From assembly GCA_934869045.1 (NCBI GenBank), contig CAKXAF010000152.1:1-6732 (forward strand): a stretch of DNA of 6,732 nucleotides. The letters run 5' to 3'. Position 1 is the stretch's first letter. Each line of letters starts with the position of its first letter. Under the pieces are notes generated by a model. That model saw only the letters and a program-made list of their open reading frames with translations, searched no databases and had not been told where the DNA came from. The position numbers were made by a program, and so were the translations under genes. Source of the stretch: an uncultured Nitrososphaerota archaeon. Lineage in GTDB: Bacteria > Bacillota > Clostridia > Oscillospirales > Ruminococcaceae. Shown piece by piece: positions 5,444 to 6,732 of this stretch.

Positions 5444-6732
5444 TCACAGTTCCGCCTTGTCTTTCAGCCATACCAGCGCAACTTCTTCTCCCTGTTCTAT
5501 TGCCATCTCAACAGCCTGCTTTGCATACTCAAGCAACTGCTTAGATTTGCGTCGAAGAGCAAAGGATTCTTGTACCTTAGCAGCAATATCTTTCTGAAGC
5601 TCTGTATCCAGAATGGGGATAGGGATCTTGGCGATATCATCGTCGTAGATGTTGATGATACCAGTACTACCAACAACGTACCGATAGATAAGTTCTTGAC
5701 CAATAGTAGACTGCAGGAATATGCAAAGCACCTCAGGAAGAATGCGTGTAGTATCTTTTGCACGGTATATCCTCAGGGTGGAATCGGTTACAAACTGCTT
5801 ATCGTCATCAAAGGAGAACAGGCTGACCTTGCCAAGAGATCCAACTCCCATCGAAGCAAAAATAACGTCATTGTTAGCAATGAATGTACTTTTATTCTGA
5901 GCACATACCTCATTTGTGAAATAGCTCTCCACGCCATCAGTGTCTACACCAGAATTGGTGAGTTGCTTTGTCTTTATTACACCGACATCACTGATACCCT
6001 CTGCATAATCTGTTCCAGAATTCTTAAATATATCAAATTCATCGGGCAATCTTGTGGTTTCAAATCGCTGAAGAGACGAAAAATAGACATCGTACTTAGC
6101 TTGGTAGTATTCAGCGTCCAATCTTCCTGTTGTCTTAAAGCTATCATTTAATGATTTCACAGATGAGGTATTATTAGGTACAACAGCATCAAATTCGATT
6201 GCACTTTTTATATAATCTTGTGCTCTTTCATACGTCAGTACGGCCTGTTGCATGCACTTGTAGATTTGATTTACAAGTCGCCTTATCTTTTTCTGGAATT
6301 TATCCCCAAACATAGGAATAAACAACTGGTCGAAATCTTCAAGTAACAAGCCTGTTTGAGCTGCACCACGCTTGAATTTTTGAATCTGCACCTGTCCATA
6401 CCTTGTTTTTATGTAGATAAGTAAAAGCTCTGGGAAAATACCGTTGTCTTTGGAACGCATTATGGATAGTTTACAACTACATGTAGCAGGATTTTCGGAC
6501 GTAACCATTGCGCTATTTCCAACAATTGCACCTACTATGGACATTAAAATATCACCTTTTTGAAGATGAGAACGGCGCATTTGCGGTTTGTCAAATGTTA
6601 TACGATCAATCATCAAAGGAGATGAATTTTCGATAAACAAATGATAAATATCTTGGCCTCTATAATAGGGAATCCCTTCTTCGCAAAAGCTGTCTGCAAT
6701 ACTCATATGGTTGCCATCAGAGACATGGAAGC
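5444..6732 (-). CDS. hsdS: Type I restriction-modification specificity subunit (HsdS), N-terminus cut by window edge
   Basis: This is the DNA-recognition subunit, which directs the HsdM methylase and HsdR nuclease to a bipartite target. The frame is open to the last base: the residues before the ATG at 6706 read FHVSDGNH and join MSIADSFCEEGIPYYRGQDI, the classic TRD signature. The ATG is therefore internal and the start lies outside. Counting from that Met: TRD1 landmarks are GIPYYRGQDI (11-20), LQKGDILMSIVGAIVGNSAM (48-67) and RGAAQTGLLLEDFDQLFIP (113-131). The central helical conserved region spans about 136-170, and RLDAEYYQAKYD (195-206) opens the second half. TRD2 has VGVIKTKQL, NNDVIFASMGVGSLGKV and VGSTGIINIYDDDIAKIPIP. 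The distal helix is about 369-405. The two helical regions lie about 233 residues apart, as in two-TRD S subunits. Lower GC than its neighbours suggests lateral transfer. The hsdM and hsdR genes are not in view. Confidence 0.92.
   Translation of the reverse strand, partial: FHVSDGNHMSIADSFCEEGIPYYRGQDIYHLFIENSSPLMIDRITFDKPQMRRSHLQKGDILMSIVGAIVGNSAMVTSENPATCSCKLSIMRSKDNGIFPELLLIYIKTRYGQVQIQKFKRGAAQTGLLLEDFDQLFIPMFGDKFQKKIRRLVNQIYKCMQQAVLTYERAQDYIKSAIEFDAVVPNNTSSVKSLNDSFKTTGRLDAEYYQAKYDVYFSSLQRFETTRLPDEFDIFKNSGTDYAEGISDVGVIKTKQLTNSGVDTDGVESYFTNEVCAQNKSTFIANNDVIFASMGVGSLGKVSLFSFDDDKQFVTDSTLRIYRAKDTTRILPEVLCIFLQSTIGQELIYRYVVGSTGIINIYDDDIAKIPIPILDTELQKDIAAKVQESFALRRKSKQLLEYAKQAVEMAIEQGEEVALVWLKDKAEL

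Noticed and set aside
5402..6151. 249-codon + strand frame opposite hsdS, rich in Phe, Leu, Ile and Cys
   Set aside because: It looks membrane-like only because it is the complement of the AT-rich hsdS frame, which carries clear TRD motifs. No supporting promoter or ribosome binding site.

Overview
The window looks like chromosomal DNA from a GC-rich anaerobic Firmicute of the class Clostridia, most likely a gut Oscillospiraceae-type organism. This rests on the style of the RND pump, the TetR and LacI regulators and the specificity subunit, and on GC content near 60% over most of the window. It is an inference from protein character, not a database match.

Left part (1-4163, + strand): the 3' portion of an RND-superfamily efflux permease gene, cut at its 5' end by the window edge, is followed by a TetR-family regulator whose GTG start overlaps the pump's stop codon (GTGA). 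The two form a translationally coupled unit in which a drug-responsive repressor is probably made together with the pump. The pump carries a coiled-coil insertion of about 190 residues in the first extracytoplasmic region, at the place where AcrB has its docking subdomain. This is the most interesting protein feature here.

Middle (4164-5443): a perfect 19-bp stem-loop separates the pump unit from a convergent LacI-family regulator on the - strand. That regulator's own extended -10 promoter lies just upstream of it. No transport or sugar-metabolism gene lies beside it, so its target is not visible.

Right part (about 5387-6732, - strand): GC content drops to about 40% in sampled lines. This segment holds a type I restriction-modification specificity subunit (HsdS), cut at its N-terminus by the window edge. 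One base after its stop codon, a second reading frame starts behind a good ribosome binding site. It keeps the low-GC character for 18-19 codons, then runs into GC-rich DNA that forms a hairpin and stops after 28 codons. I read this as the stub of a downstream gene of the restriction island, cut at the island's junction with the host chromosome near 5386/5387. No RNA genes, CRISPR arrays or insertion sequences were seen.
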